Source: an uncultured Akkermansia sp. (lineage in GTDB: Bacteria; Verrucomicrobiota; Verrucomicrobiia; Verrucomicrobiales; Akkermansiaceae). From it: DNA of 32,079 nt. Made by a program: the position numbers and the translations under genes. Positions 16,924-24,463 of the stretch are shown here, one piece after another. Numbering within the stretch: the stretch's first letter is position 1; each line of letters opens with the position of its first letter. The notes below the pieces were generated by a model. It was not told the DNA's origin and did not search any database. It saw only the letters and a program-made list of their open reading frames with translations. Location of the stretch: the NCBI GenBank assembly GCA_947632055.1, contig CANRNS010000013.1:1-32079 (forward strand), read 5' to 3'.

Positions 16924-16948
16924 AAATTGTTCCATGTGGAACAATTTT
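16923..16948. terminator. 12-bp palindrome after argS, terminator and degenerate parS-like site
   Basis: AAAATTGTTCCA (16923-16934) and TGGAACAATTTT (16937-16948) are exact reverse complements with a 2-base centre. As RNA this gives an A/U-flanked hairpin that could terminate argS and the convergent outer-membrane protein gene. Its core TGTTCCATGTGGAACA (16928-16943) differs from the perfect parS at 15073 by one base. A further inverted repeat, TTCCCCTGC/GCAGGGGAA (16947-16955/16989-16997), fills the rest of this convergent gap. Confidence 0.5.
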
Positions 16949-17020
16949 CCCCTGCAACTGCTCTGAACCTTTGACAGGGACAGGCAGGGCAGGGGAAGAT
17001 GGTGAGAGTTTTTATGTCGA

Positions 17021-17683
17021 TTAGAAATCAAAGGACACCCCAGCGCGCACGCTGTGGTAAAGCTGCTCGCGGCCGTGTACGACGGCTCGGTCGATGCCAT
17101 TTAATCCTGGTTCAGCAGTAGAGCCAAAGAATTGATAGGCCAGGAACACGTCAAAGTGACGCGAGATGCGGTAACGCAGACCCACTTCTGCAGAGTAGGC
17201 AAATCCGAACTCCGACCCATGTGCGCGGTCTGCGCCTTCGTCGTCTGTGAGCTTCAACTTCAGACTTTCATTAATCACGCCCACATTGACGCCGATGAAA
17301 CCGGATACATATTCACCCATGCGGTGTGTGTAGCGGTAACCGGGCATCAAGAAGAAGTTGTTGACGCGAGCATCCAATTTGACGAAATCGTCGTAATGTG
17401 TGTCATCTGATCCACTGGCAAAGCCGAAGCGCAGATTGAAGGATGAGTTTTCATTGACAGTGTATACACCGGTGAGGTCTACGCCGATAGTGTCAACCTT
17501 GGGAGAACTGCCGACATCGCTAATGCGAAGGACATCTCGTGCAGCGAAGTTGTAGCCAACTCCCAGCTCGATAGAGTATGGATTGGAAGGTTCGACAACG
17601 GTGTAGGTCGTGCCGGCCATGAGAGGTGCGGCAGTAACAACGGCGGCTAGAGCGAATAATGCTGTTTTCATGGTGATGTTCAT
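17021..17683 (-). CDS. Outer-membrane beta-barrel protein
   Basis: A 220-residue protein with a signal peptide (MKTALFALAAVVTAAPLMAG; either Met1 or Met5 may start). The rest consists of alternating amphipathic strands separated by short turns, such as YSIELGVGYNFAAR, NSSFNLRFGFASGS, NNFFLMPGYRYTHR, YVSGFIGVNVGVINE, EFGFAYSAEVGLRYRI and HFDVFLAYQFFGS. It ends in HSVRAGVSFDF, with the terminal aromatic residue that BAM recognises. This is the plan of an 8-stranded OmpA/OmpW-type barrel. No catalytic motif is seen; the role is probably structural or porin-like. It has its own promoter (17774-17803) and a leader of about 84 nt with a small GGTGC/GCACC hairpin. Confidence 0.8.
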   Translation of the reverse strand: MNITMKTALFALAAVVTAAPLMAGTTYTVVEPSNPYSIELGVGYNFAARDVLRISDVGSSPKVDTIGVDLTGVYTVNENSSFNLRFGFASGSDDTHYDDFVKLDARVNNFFLMPGYRYTHRMGEYVSGFIGVNVGVINESLKLKLTDDEGADRAHGSEFGFAYSAEVGLRYRISRHFDVFLAYQFFGSTAEPGLNGIDRAVVHGREQLYHSVRAGVSFDF

Positions 17684-17773
17684 TTAATTGATGCTCGGCG
17701 GAACGATGACTGGGTATGGTTGAGTGGTGCAAGGCACCGGGACGGAACCCAAGTATTTCCCGCAAGCAGCGTG

Positions 17774-17803
17774 ATTGTATCGGCTACCTTATCTCTTTGT
17801 CAA
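17774..17803 (-). promoter_or_regulatory. Promoter of the outer-membrane protein gene
   Basis: On the minus strand: perfect -35 TTGACA (17803-17798), 18-bp spacer, -10 TACAAT (17779-17774). The start is expected near 17767. Together with the next promoter this accounts for most of the 400-bp gap 17684-18083; nothing else is evident there. Confidence 0.65.
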
Positions 17804-17992
17804 GAGGGCTCATACTAATAATTATTCATGGCATATCAATTTGTTATATATTCATTGATAAGGTGTTGCGAAGGTGAAACCCGTGATACAGGGATGTATT
17901 TCGCCGGGAATTGTTGGCGAGTCGTACACTAGCGAGGGGGAGAGTTTGCTTGTCGGAGGAAATTTTTGAGTGAACTTGGGGGATTTTTTTAC

Positions 17993-18021
17993 TTTTAATG
18001 GGCTCGGAAGTATGCTAGAAT
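17993..18021 (+). promoter_or_regulatory. Putative promoter of the methylmalonyl-CoA decarboxylase operon
   Basis: An extended -10, TGCTAGAAT (TAGAAT at 18016-18021), is preceded at 17 bp by a weak -35, TTTTAA (17993-17998). The leader to the ATG at 18084 would be about 55 nt. Confidence 0.4.
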
Positions 18022-18083
18022 CTGCCAGCGTGCTGCGAGTTCTTCATGTGGAATTTTGCAGGAGCGCGCAACGCATTTCACTT

Positions 18084-19649
18084 ATGGCTATTGATCCGAA
18101 ATTGCTGGCAGAACTAGATGCGCGCCGCAGCAGAATCATGCTTTCCGGCGGGCAGGAGAAGATTGACAAGCGGCACGCGGCTGGTGATCAGACAGCGCGT
18201 GAGCGGCTTGGAGTTTTATTTGATGACGGCTCTTTCACTGAATTTGGCATGCACACCAAGCACCATTGCCACAACTTTGGCATGGAGAAAAAGGAGATTC
18301 CTGCAGAGGGCATCGTGGTGGGTGTGGGGCTAGTGAATGGTCAGCCGGTGGCGGCTTCATCGGCAGATTTCATGGCGCAGGGGGGATCCTTGGGCTACAT
18401 GCACGCTATGAAGATCTGCGACGCGCAGAAGTATGCTTTGAAGGCGGGAATTCCGATGATTCAGATCAACGATTCTGGCGGCGCGCGCCTGCAGGAAGGC
18501 GTGGAGTCGCTTTCCGGTTTTGCGCATGTTTTCTACAACAACGTTGCCGCGTCCGGCGTGGTGCCACAGATTTCACTCATTCTCGGACCTTGTGCTGGTG
18601 GGGCGGCGTATTCTCCCGCGCTCACAGATTTTATTATCATTCGTCAAGGTGGCGCCGCCGGCATGTACATCACGGGTCCCAAAGTCATTGAGCAGGTCAC
18701 TTTTGAGCAATGCACCATGGATGAAATTGGATCGGCGGCAGTGCACGCCTCTGTTTCTGGCAATGCCCATTTCATCGCGCAGAGTGACGAGGATGCGCTC
18801 AACATTGCCAAGCGGTTGCTCACTTATTTGCCGCCCAACAACACTCAGGATCCTCCTCATAATCTATCTATACCATTGGACGTGGCGGATGATGAGGGAA
18901 TGAACGACATCATTCCCGCTGAGAACAGCACGCCGCTGGATATGCAGAAAGTCATTGCGCACCTCGTGGATGAAGGGAGCTTTATGGAGGTTCATGCTGG
19001 CTTTGCCGGTAATGTGATTGTGGGCTTTGCGCGCATTTGTGGTGTCGTGGTGGGCATCATTGCCAACCAACCTGCCGTGAAGGCAGGATGCTTGGATATC
19101 GATGCTTCCGACAAGGCGGCGCGTTTCATCCGCTGCTGCGACGCCTTTAACATCCCCGTGGTCAATCTTGTGGATGTGCCCGGTTTCTTGCCTGGCAAGC
19201 AACAGGAACGCGGCGGCATCATTCGTCACGGCGCCAAAATGATTTTTGCCTACTCTTCTGCTACAGTACCGAAGGTGACGGTGATTCTGCGTAAGGCCTA
19301 TGGCGGCGCTTACATCGCGATGTGCTGCAAAGATTTGGGGGCCGATGCCGTTTTTGCTTGGCCCTGTGCAGAAATTGCGGTGATGGGCGCTCAAGGCGCC
19401 ATTCCCATCCTTTATGGCCGTGAGCTGAAGGGCATTGAGGATGCCCAATCGCGTGAGAGCCGTCGCCAGGAGCTGTTGGACGACTACACGAAGACGTTCT
19501 ATAACCCTTATGCGGCCGCTGAAGTAGGGCAGGTGACGGAGGTCATCAACCCTGCGCAAACACGCGCTAAGCTCGCCCTTACGTTGCGTACCTTGCTCAG
19601 CAAACGCGAAACCCGCCCTGCCAAGAAACATGGCAACATGCCACTCTGA
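18084..19649 (+). CDS. mmdA: Methylmalonyl-CoA decarboxylase, carboxyltransferase (alpha) subunit
   Basis: A 521-residue cytosolic subunit that transfers the carboxyl group of (S)-methylmalonyl-CoA to the biotin of the carrier subunit, releasing propionyl-CoA. The start MAIDPKLLAELDARR at 18084 is chosen because the 38 codons before it look non-coding and include a promoter. Both crotonase-like halves are present. The first has NDSGGARLQEGVESLSGFA (about 128-146) and GPCAGGAAYSPALTDF; the second has VDVPGFLPGKQQERGGIIRHGAKM and RKAYGGAYIAMCCKDLGAD. Such subunits resemble propionyl-CoA carboxylase beta; the decarboxylase assignment comes from the membrane subunits that follow. The next gene begins 14 bases downstream. 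Confidence 0.9.
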   Translation: MAIDPKLLAELDARRSRIMLSGGQEKIDKRHAAGDQTARERLGVLFDDGSFTEFGMHTKHHCHNFGMEKKEIPAEGIVVGVGLVNGQPVAASSADFMAQGGSLGYMHAMKICDAQKYALKAGIPMIQINDSGGARLQEGVESLSGFAHVFYNNVAASGVVPQISLILGPCAGGAAYSPALTDFIIIRQGGAAGMYITGPKVIEQVTFEQCTMDEIGSAAVHASVSGNAHFIAQSDEDALNIAKRLLTYLPPNNTQDPPHNLSIPLDVADDEGMNDIIPAENSTPLDMQKVIAHLVDEGSFMEVHAGFAGNVIVGFARICGVVVGIIANQPAVKAGCLDIDASDKAARFIRCCDAFNIPVVNLVDVPGFLPGKQQERGGIIRHGAKMIFAYSSATVPKVTVILRKAYGGAYIAMCCKDLGADAVFAWPCAEIAVMGAQGAIPILYGRELKGIEDAQSRESRRQELLDDYTKTFYNPYAAAEVGQVTEVINPAQTRAKLALTLRTLLSKRETRPAKKHGNMPL

Positions 19650-19663
19650 TCCATTTTTTCCTC

Positions 19664-20116
19664 ATGAATACAATTCCTGCCATTCTCGCTGACATTGGCA
19701 ACTTGAACATGGAGGCAGTCACCTACCAGGTCACAGGTATGCTGGTCGTGTTTTGTTGTCTTGGGTTTCTCAGTCTCATTTTATCAATTTCGGGTCGAGT
19801 GGCCGTGCGCGCGGAAGAAAGGCGTAAGGCAGTTCAAGAAGCTGCTGCCGAAGCTCTTCGGGCCTCTGTTTCCCCGGTTCAGGTCACACCTTCTTCCGTT
19901 GAAGCGACTCCGGCTCAGGTGGCGGCATTGGCCGCCAGCATTTACGATGCGGCAGTTTCGTCCGTGACCCCCCAACTTATTGCTGTGCTGGCTGCCGCTG
20001 TGCGCGAGGAGGTGGGACACGATGCTCGCATTCTCTCTATCAACCCCGTGCAGGGCAATTACGCGCAAAGCGGTCGTGCCTCCATTATGAATTCCCACAT
20101 GCCCCTGCGCAATTAA
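19664..20116 (+). CDS. OadG-type small membrane subunit of the decarboxylase
   Basis: A 150-residue protein with a single N-terminal membrane segment (TGMLVVFCCLGFLSLILSISG, about residues 25-45). A basic, charged segment follows (RVAVRAEERRKAVQEAAAEALR), then an Ala/Pro/Val-rich flexible tail. This matches the OadG/gamma (delta in methylmalonyl-CoA decarboxylase) subunit that holds the carboxyltransferase and biotin carrier to the membrane. The sequence is otherwise poorly conserved in this family. The position between the alpha subunit and the biotin carrier supports the assignment. Confidence 0.8.
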   Translation: MNTIPAILADIGNLNMEAVTYQVTGMLVVFCCLGFLSLILSISGRVAVRAEERRKAVQEAAAEALRASVSPVQVTPSSVEATPAQVAALAASIYDAAVSSVTPQLIAVLAAAVREEVGHDARILSINPVQGNYAQSGRASIMNSHMPLRN

Positions 20117-20156
20117 TTCTTTACCACTTATTTTAACACAAACTCATCATAACACC

Positions 20157-20549
20157 ATGAAACAGCTCCGTATCACTGTCGCAGGTCAAACCTTCGATGT
20201 AACTGTAGAAACTTTAGGCGGTTCCAATGCCGTGGCACCTGCACCAGCGCCTGTGGCAGCCCCCGCTCCGGTTCCCGTGGCGGCACCTGCACCGGCAGCA
20301 GCTCCCACCCCGGCTTCTACTCCCGCTGCCGTTGGAGGCACGCCTATTCCCAGTCCGTTAGCTGGCAAGGTAGTGAGCTTGGATGTGAAACCCGGCACTG
20401 CCGTGAAGGAAGGGGATCAAGTGCTCACACTGGAAGCCATGAAAATGAATACCGTTATCTATGCTCCAGCGGCCGGCACCATCGCTTCTTTCAGTGTGAA
20501 CCCAGGTGATACAGTGGCGGAGGGGCAGGTGCTCGCTACGCTCGCTTGA
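20157..20549 (+). CDS. Biotin carrier subunit of the decarboxylase
   Basis: A 130-residue biotin acceptor. A short N-terminal part (MKQLRITVAGQTFDVTVETLG) leads to a long Ala/Pro linker (about 25-60) that gives mobility between active sites. The biotinyl domain has the canonical EAMKMN, whose Lys is biotinylated, and SPLAGKVVSLDVKPGTAVKEGD, ending GDTVAEGQVLATLA. The carrier shuttles CO2 from the alpha subunit to the membrane beta subunit. No separate biotin ligase gene is seen here. Confidence 0.9.
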   Translation: MKQLRITVAGQTFDVTVETLGGSNAVAPAPAPVAAPAPVPVAAPAPAAAPTPASTPAAVGGTPIPSPLAGKVVSLDVKPGTAVKEGDQVLTLEAMKMNTVIYAPAAGTIASFSVNPGDTVAEGQVLATLA

Positions 20550-20616
20550 GCCATCTCAAACACGGATCGGAAGGTGGGGCGCGGCCTCTCCTCTTCATCC
20601 CGCTTCATTTACCAAT

Positions 20617-22035
20617 ATGCAGGAACTTATACAATCCTTGGCAGACTTCGTTTCGGGCATGGGCATCTTTACGATGACGTGGCAGATGTACACCATGTGG
20701 GCCGTGGTAGCCGTCCTGTTGTACTTTGGTGTTGTCAAGCAATTTGAGCCATTGTTGCTGGTGCCTATTGCTTTTGGCGCGCTCATAGCCAACATTCCCG
20801 ACAATGGTATGGTTATTACGCAGGCGCAACGCCAGATTGTCTCCATCTCCAAAGACAATACGGTGCAGACATCGACTATAAACGATGTGGGTTTTATATC
20901 TGGAACCGCCGCGCCTTATGCTGACTCTTCTCCCGCGATGCAGGATACCTCTACGCTTATCCCTGAGGAGAAAGCAAAGTACGAGGCGGCCATGAATGAA
21001 CCCATGGTTGTCGCTCCGCTGGTGAAAGAGGGCAAGGCAGTGAAGGGGGCGGTGCAAGTGACCGGACAAAAGCCGCAGAAGTTCATGATCATCGGCTTTA
21101 ACTCCGGCTTATTTGACTTCCTAGGACAGGGGATTAAGTGTGAGATTTTTCCAGCGCTCATCTTCATGGGCGTGGGCGCGCTCACGGATTTCGGCCCTCT
21201 GCTGGCCTCTCCGAAAGCGCTTCTCCTCGGCGCGGCGGCTCAGGGCGGCGTTGCCTTTACCTTTTTGGCAGCTATGGCCTTAGGTTTTTCCAAGGGTGAA
21301 GCCTCTGCCATCGGCATCATCGGCGGAGCAGACGGTCCGACATCCATTTTCCTGGCAAGCAAGCTTGCGCCGCATCTGCTGGGAGCCATTGCGGTCGCAG
21401 CGTACACATACATGGCGCTTGTCCCCCTCATTCAGCCGCCTTTCATGAAGCTCTGCACCACCGAAAAGCAGCGTAAAATCAAGATGAAGAGCTTGCGTCA
21501 GGTCTCGCGTGGTGAGAAGTTGTTCTTCTGCTTTGTAGTGACGATTGTGACCATTCTCATTTGCCCGGATGCTGCGCCGCTGCTCGGCATGTTGATGTTG
21601 GGCAACTTCCTGCGTGAGTGCAAGGTCACGGAGCGTCTCGTTTCCTGTGCTCAAAATGAGCTCATGAATATCACGACCATTTTGCTCGGAGTTTCGGTGG
21701 GGCTCACAATGCAAGGAGGACGCTTTTTGCAGATGGAAACCTTGCTCATCATCGGTTTAGGTGTTGTCGCCTTCGCCGTGGCAACGGTGTGTGGACTCCT
21801 CTGTGCGCAGATCATGAACCTCATTCCTGGCTGGAGCAAGAATCCCGTGAACCCGCTTATCGGCTCTGCAGGCGTTTCGGCTGTGCCCATGGCAGCGCGA
21901 GTTTCACATAATGTGGGACAGCAGGCTGACCGCACGAACTTCCTGCTCATGCACGCCATGGGACCGAATGTGGCGGGTGTGATTGGCACCGCCGTTATTG
22001 CAGGCTACTACATCACAACCCTGAGCGGCCATTAA
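20617..22035 (+). CDS. Na+-translocating decarboxylase beta subunit
   Basis: A 472-residue polytopic membrane protein that decarboxylates carboxybiotin and exports Na+. The ATG at 20617 is chosen because the frame upstream overlaps the biotin carrier and lacks family similarity. Diagnostic segments are FPALIFMGVGALTDFGPLL, IGIIGGADGPTSIFLASK (Asp239 matches the key Na+-site Asp of OadB), IAVAAYTYMALVPLIQPP and NPLIGSAGVSAVPMAARV, which contains the conserved Asn/Ser pair. A hydrophilic segment (about 75-155) lies after the second helix; the Klebsiella protein also has a long loop here. With the previous three genes it forms a complete decarboxylase pump, coupling propionate formation to a sodium gradient. 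Confidence 0.92.
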   Translation: MQELIQSLADFVSGMGIFTMTWQMYTMWAVVAVLLYFGVVKQFEPLLLVPIAFGALIANIPDNGMVITQAQRQIVSISKDNTVQTSTINDVGFISGTAAPYADSSPAMQDTSTLIPEEKAKYEAAMNEPMVVAPLVKEGKAVKGAVQVTGQKPQKFMIIGFNSGLFDFLGQGIKCEIFPALIFMGVGALTDFGPLLASPKALLLGAAAQGGVAFTFLAAMALGFSKGEASAIGIIGGADGPTSIFLASKLAPHLLGAIAVAAYTYMALVPLIQPPFMKLCTTEKQRKIKMKSLRQVSRGEKLFFCFVVTIVTILICPDAAPLLGMLMLGNFLRECKVTERLVSCAQNELMNITTILLGVSVGLTMQGGRFLQMETLLIIGLGVVAFAVATVCGLLCAQIMNLIPGWSKNPVNPLIGSAGVSAVPMAARVSHNVGQQADRTNFLLMHAMGPNVAGVIGTAVIAGYYITTLSGH

Positions 22036-22090
22036 AATACCAGATTTTGTTTGTGAGGTTTATCATCCACATTCTTAATCGGATAAATAT

Positions 22091-23203
22091 GTGAAGACAT
22101 CAATTTGTATTCTCGCATTACTTGGGCAGATGAGCCTTGGTCTTGCGGTTGCGGGTGACTTTACCATGAAGCGTGTCGCGGAGGAGACTTTGTCTCTGCC
22201 CCCAGAGAAATCGGCATCCTGTCTCAAACGCGTAGGTCTCTATGAAATGGCGCGTCCGACCGACGTGGGAGTCCAGCACTATGCTCTCGTGCTTACGTAT
22301 GAGGATGGAGGTCAGTCATGGTCATTCGTGGCGGATGTTTTTCCCGGTTTTTCATTGTATCATGAACGACGTTCGTCGCTGCAACTGTATGATATTGATG
22401 CTGACGGTATGCCTGAGGTGCTGGTTTATACTGGCAATGCCACCGGTGAAGGAGATCACGTACGCATTTACTCCCTCAGTTCGGATGAGCAACGCTTAAA
22501 CCTCCTCCCCACCACCGATCCGGCTGCCCGGGTTCACCTGATTTTGGATTCCCCCTGCGAGCAGGTGTCTTTCCCTGCCCCCGGGCTCGTCAAGGTTTTA
22601 CCCCGCTTGAGTCATGAAAAGCTGACGTCCGAGGCTCCGGTCGTTTATTCTCTGAAAAACCGAGAACTCTCTCGTCGCTCATTTGAGGGAATCTCATTGG
22701 AAAAACTCATTTCTATCCCAACCGATGGTCAACAATTGGCGCGTCATTCAAATCTTGTTGAAGCTGAAGTGGTAGTTGATGCTTTCTCACGTTCTTTTCA
22801 AGTGGGTTATTTGGTTTTAGACTACCGTGTCCATGGAGAGCTCTTCCGCATTCTCGCAGACCACTTTCCCATCGTTGATTCTTCGCGTGTTCGGTTGAGT
22901 CTGCACGACCTGAACAACGATGGCGTGCCGGAGATTTTTCTCGCCCTTCCCAGCTCAGCAAATAAAGGGCTCTGCTTGCATGTCTTTGCCATGACGAATT
23001 CCGAACTAAGCCCGGCCGACAAGCTGCGGCAATTGGAGGGAGGAGCCCCATTCATCAAGTTGATTCTTAAAAAAGAATGCAGTACATTTGAGGTCCGTGA
23101 CGACGGTTCACTGATCCTCTGTTCTGTCCCTGATGATCCTTCACAAGGGCCTGCTTCCATGACGACCTATCTTTACGAGGAAGGCGCCCTTCTTCCCCAG
23201 TGA
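22091..23203 (+). CDS. Secreted two-repeat protein with Ca2+-loop (FG-GAP/VCBS-like) motifs
   Basis: A 370-residue protein starting with GTG, with a signal peptide (SICILALLGQMSLGLAVAG). It appears internally duplicated. In the first half, FVADVFPGFSLY leads to LQLYDIDADGMPEVLVY (Asp101, Asp103, Asp105, Gly106, Glu109). In the second half, ILADHFPIVDSS leads to LSLHDLNNDGVPEIFLA (Asp273, Asn275, Asp277, Gly278, Glu281). Such DxDxDG loops bind calcium in FG-GAP/VCBS-type propeller and dockerin proteins. No enzyme motif is seen. It is 55 bases after the decarboxylase operon and may be read through from it, but its function looks unrelated. A terminator follows at 23298. Confidence 0.65.
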   Translation: MKTSICILALLGQMSLGLAVAGDFTMKRVAEETLSLPPEKSASCLKRVGLYEMARPTDVGVQHYALVLTYEDGGQSWSFVADVFPGFSLYHERRSSLQLYDIDADGMPEVLVYTGNATGEGDHVRIYSLSSDEQRLNLLPTTDPAARVHLILDSPCEQVSFPAPGLVKVLPRLSHEKLTSEAPVVYSLKNRELSRRSFEGISLEKLISIPTDGQQLARHSNLVEAEVVVDAFSRSFQVGYLVLDYRVHGELFRILADHFPIVDSSRVRLSLHDLNNDGVPEIFLALPSSANKGLCLHVFAMTNSELSPADKLRQLEGGAPFIKLILKKECSTFEVRDDGSLILCSVPDDPSQGPASMTTYLYEEGALLPQ

Positions 23204-23297
23204 CTTTTGACTACCGAGGTGATTGATCATCAGAACAACGAGATTCAGAGGTCGGTATTGAAGAACTTGAAACCGACATGTTGGGGTGGGGCAGGGT

Positions 23298-23331
23298 GCC
23301 TGGAAGCGCGTTCGCGCTTGGCAATGTTTTT
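23298..23331 (+). terminator. Intrinsic terminator after the secreted protein gene
   Basis: A stem AAGCGCG/CGCGCTT (23304-23310/23313-23319) is extended by GCC/GGC and followed by five T at 23327-23331. Two weaker inverted repeats lie on either side: GTCGGT/ACCGAC (23251-23277) and GAGTCG/CGACTC (23409-23427). The latter is near the end of the convergent gmhB. Confidence 0.6.
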
Positions 23332-23439
23332 CCATGTATTATCAGTTCCTAATCAGTCCACTACGGTGAGATCTGGATATTTTTTGCGGGAGGATGGCCA
23401 CCATATTGGAGTCGAGAAAGCCGACTCGGCCTGTCACGA

Positions 23440-23904
23440 TCATCGTAGCGCTTGAATGATGGGTTGAAAGTTACCTTTGAAGAGAAAATTTCGTGTGCAA
23501 CCAGCGGCAGCGGCGGCATTGAGGTCGCGCTGCTTATCGCCCACGTTCACACAAGCGGCCATGTCCAGCTGATACTTATCGCGCGCGGCGAGGAACATCC
23601 CCGGTGCGGGTTTGCGCATGGGACTGGAAAGTGAGGGACAGTGGAATACATCAGTGATACGGATGCCTCGAGCTGTAAACTCATTGAGCATGTATGCTGT
23701 AACCGCTTGGTAATTCGCCTCGGTATAATAACCGCGTTCAATGCCGGACTGATTGGTCACCACAATGATGAGGTAGCCCAGCTCCTGAGCATGCGTGCAT
23801 AGCTCGAAGATGCCTGGGATGAAGCAAAAATCTTCCCGACGGCACACATAGCCGTGGTCTACATTGATCGTCCCGTCGCGGTCCAGAAAAAGAGCTTTAG
23901 GCAT
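23440..23904 (-). CDS. gmhB: Heptose 1,7-bisphosphate phosphatase, HAD family
   Basis: A 154-residue HAD phosphatase that removes the C7 phosphate from D-glycero-D-manno-heptose 1,7-bisphosphate. The start MPKALFLDRDGT at 23904 puts the nucleophile Asp8 and acid/base Asp10 at the family position; longer open frame upstream is gmhA in another frame. Other motifs are VVTNQSGIERGYY, RKPAPGMFLAA and VGDKQRDLNAAAAAG. The cysteine-rich zinc loop of E. coli GmhB is reduced (HCPSLSSP). It is shorter than E. coli GmhB (191). The start overlaps the gmhA stop by 8 bases, so it is the last gene of the operon. Confidence 0.87.
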   Translation of the reverse strand: MPKALFLDRDGTINVDHGYVCRREDFCFIPGIFELCTHAQELGYLIIVVTNQSGIERGYYTEANYQAVTAYMLNEFTARGIRITDVFHCPSLSSPMRKPAPGMFLAARDKYQLDMAACVNVGDKQRDLNAAAAAGCTRNFLFKGNFQPIIQALR

Positions 23905-24463
23905 ACAAAGAGGATTCGATGAGATCGCAAATAAGGTGCCCCACGGCGATATGAAGCTCCTGGATATGCGCGGAGGTATCAGCCGACACCGGCAGTGCAA
24001 GATCCGCTACGGCTTGCATTTCGCCACCTTTGGCGCCCACAAGCGCGATGCAACGGATGCCCATTTTTTGCGCTCGCTGCATGGCCATTACCACATTGCG
24101 CGAGTTGCCAGAGGTAGACAGCCCGATGAGCACATCCCCGGCAACTCCCACGCCCTCCAGTTGTCGCGCAAAGACCTGCTCAAAGGAGAAATCATTGGCA
24201 ATAGCGGTGATATTAGAGGTATCTACCGTCAACGAGAGGGCAGATAGGGCAGTGCGACTCAATTTGTATTGCCCGATCAATTCCGCCGTCAAGTGTTGGG
24301 CGAGAGCGGCGCTTCCACCGTTGCCGCAGAAGATGATTTTATGTCCTGAGCGCAGGGCGGAAAGGCAGATTTGTGCGGCCTGTTCGATTTGTGGAGCAAG
24401 AGAGCAGAGTTCAGATGCCGCGCGAGATAATTGTTGCAGTTGCTCAGTAATGTACGGTTGCAT
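23897..24463 (-). CDS. gmhA: Phosphoheptose isomerase, SIS domain
   Basis: A 188-residue cytosolic isomerase converting sedoheptulose 7-phosphate to D-glycero-D-manno-heptose 7-phosphate. The start is MQPYITEQ at 24463, sharing one base with the hldE stop (TGATG). The SIS fold is clear: IIFCGNGGSAALAQHLTAELIGQY, SNITAIANDFSFEQVFARQLEG, GLSTSGNSRNVVMAM and the C-terminal HIQELHIAVGHLICDLIE, with the His/Glu residues typical of GmhA. The length matches the family (about 190). Confidence 0.93.
   Translation of the reverse strand: MQPYITEQLQQLSRAASELCSLAPQIEQAAQICLSALRSGHKIIFCGNGGSAALAQHLTAELIGQYKLSRTALSALSLTVDTSNITAIANDFSFEQVFARQLEGVGVAGDVLIGLSTSGNSRNVVMAMQRAQKMGIRCIALVGAKGGEMQAVADLALPVSADTSAHIQELHIAVGHLICDLIESSLYA

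Noticed and set aside
20830..21080. Long hydrophilic segment in the decarboxylase beta subunit as a novel insertion.
   Set aside because: The Klebsiella OadB protein, as I recall it, also has a long loop at this place, and the key Asp shifts by only about 36 residues. This is ordinary family variation.
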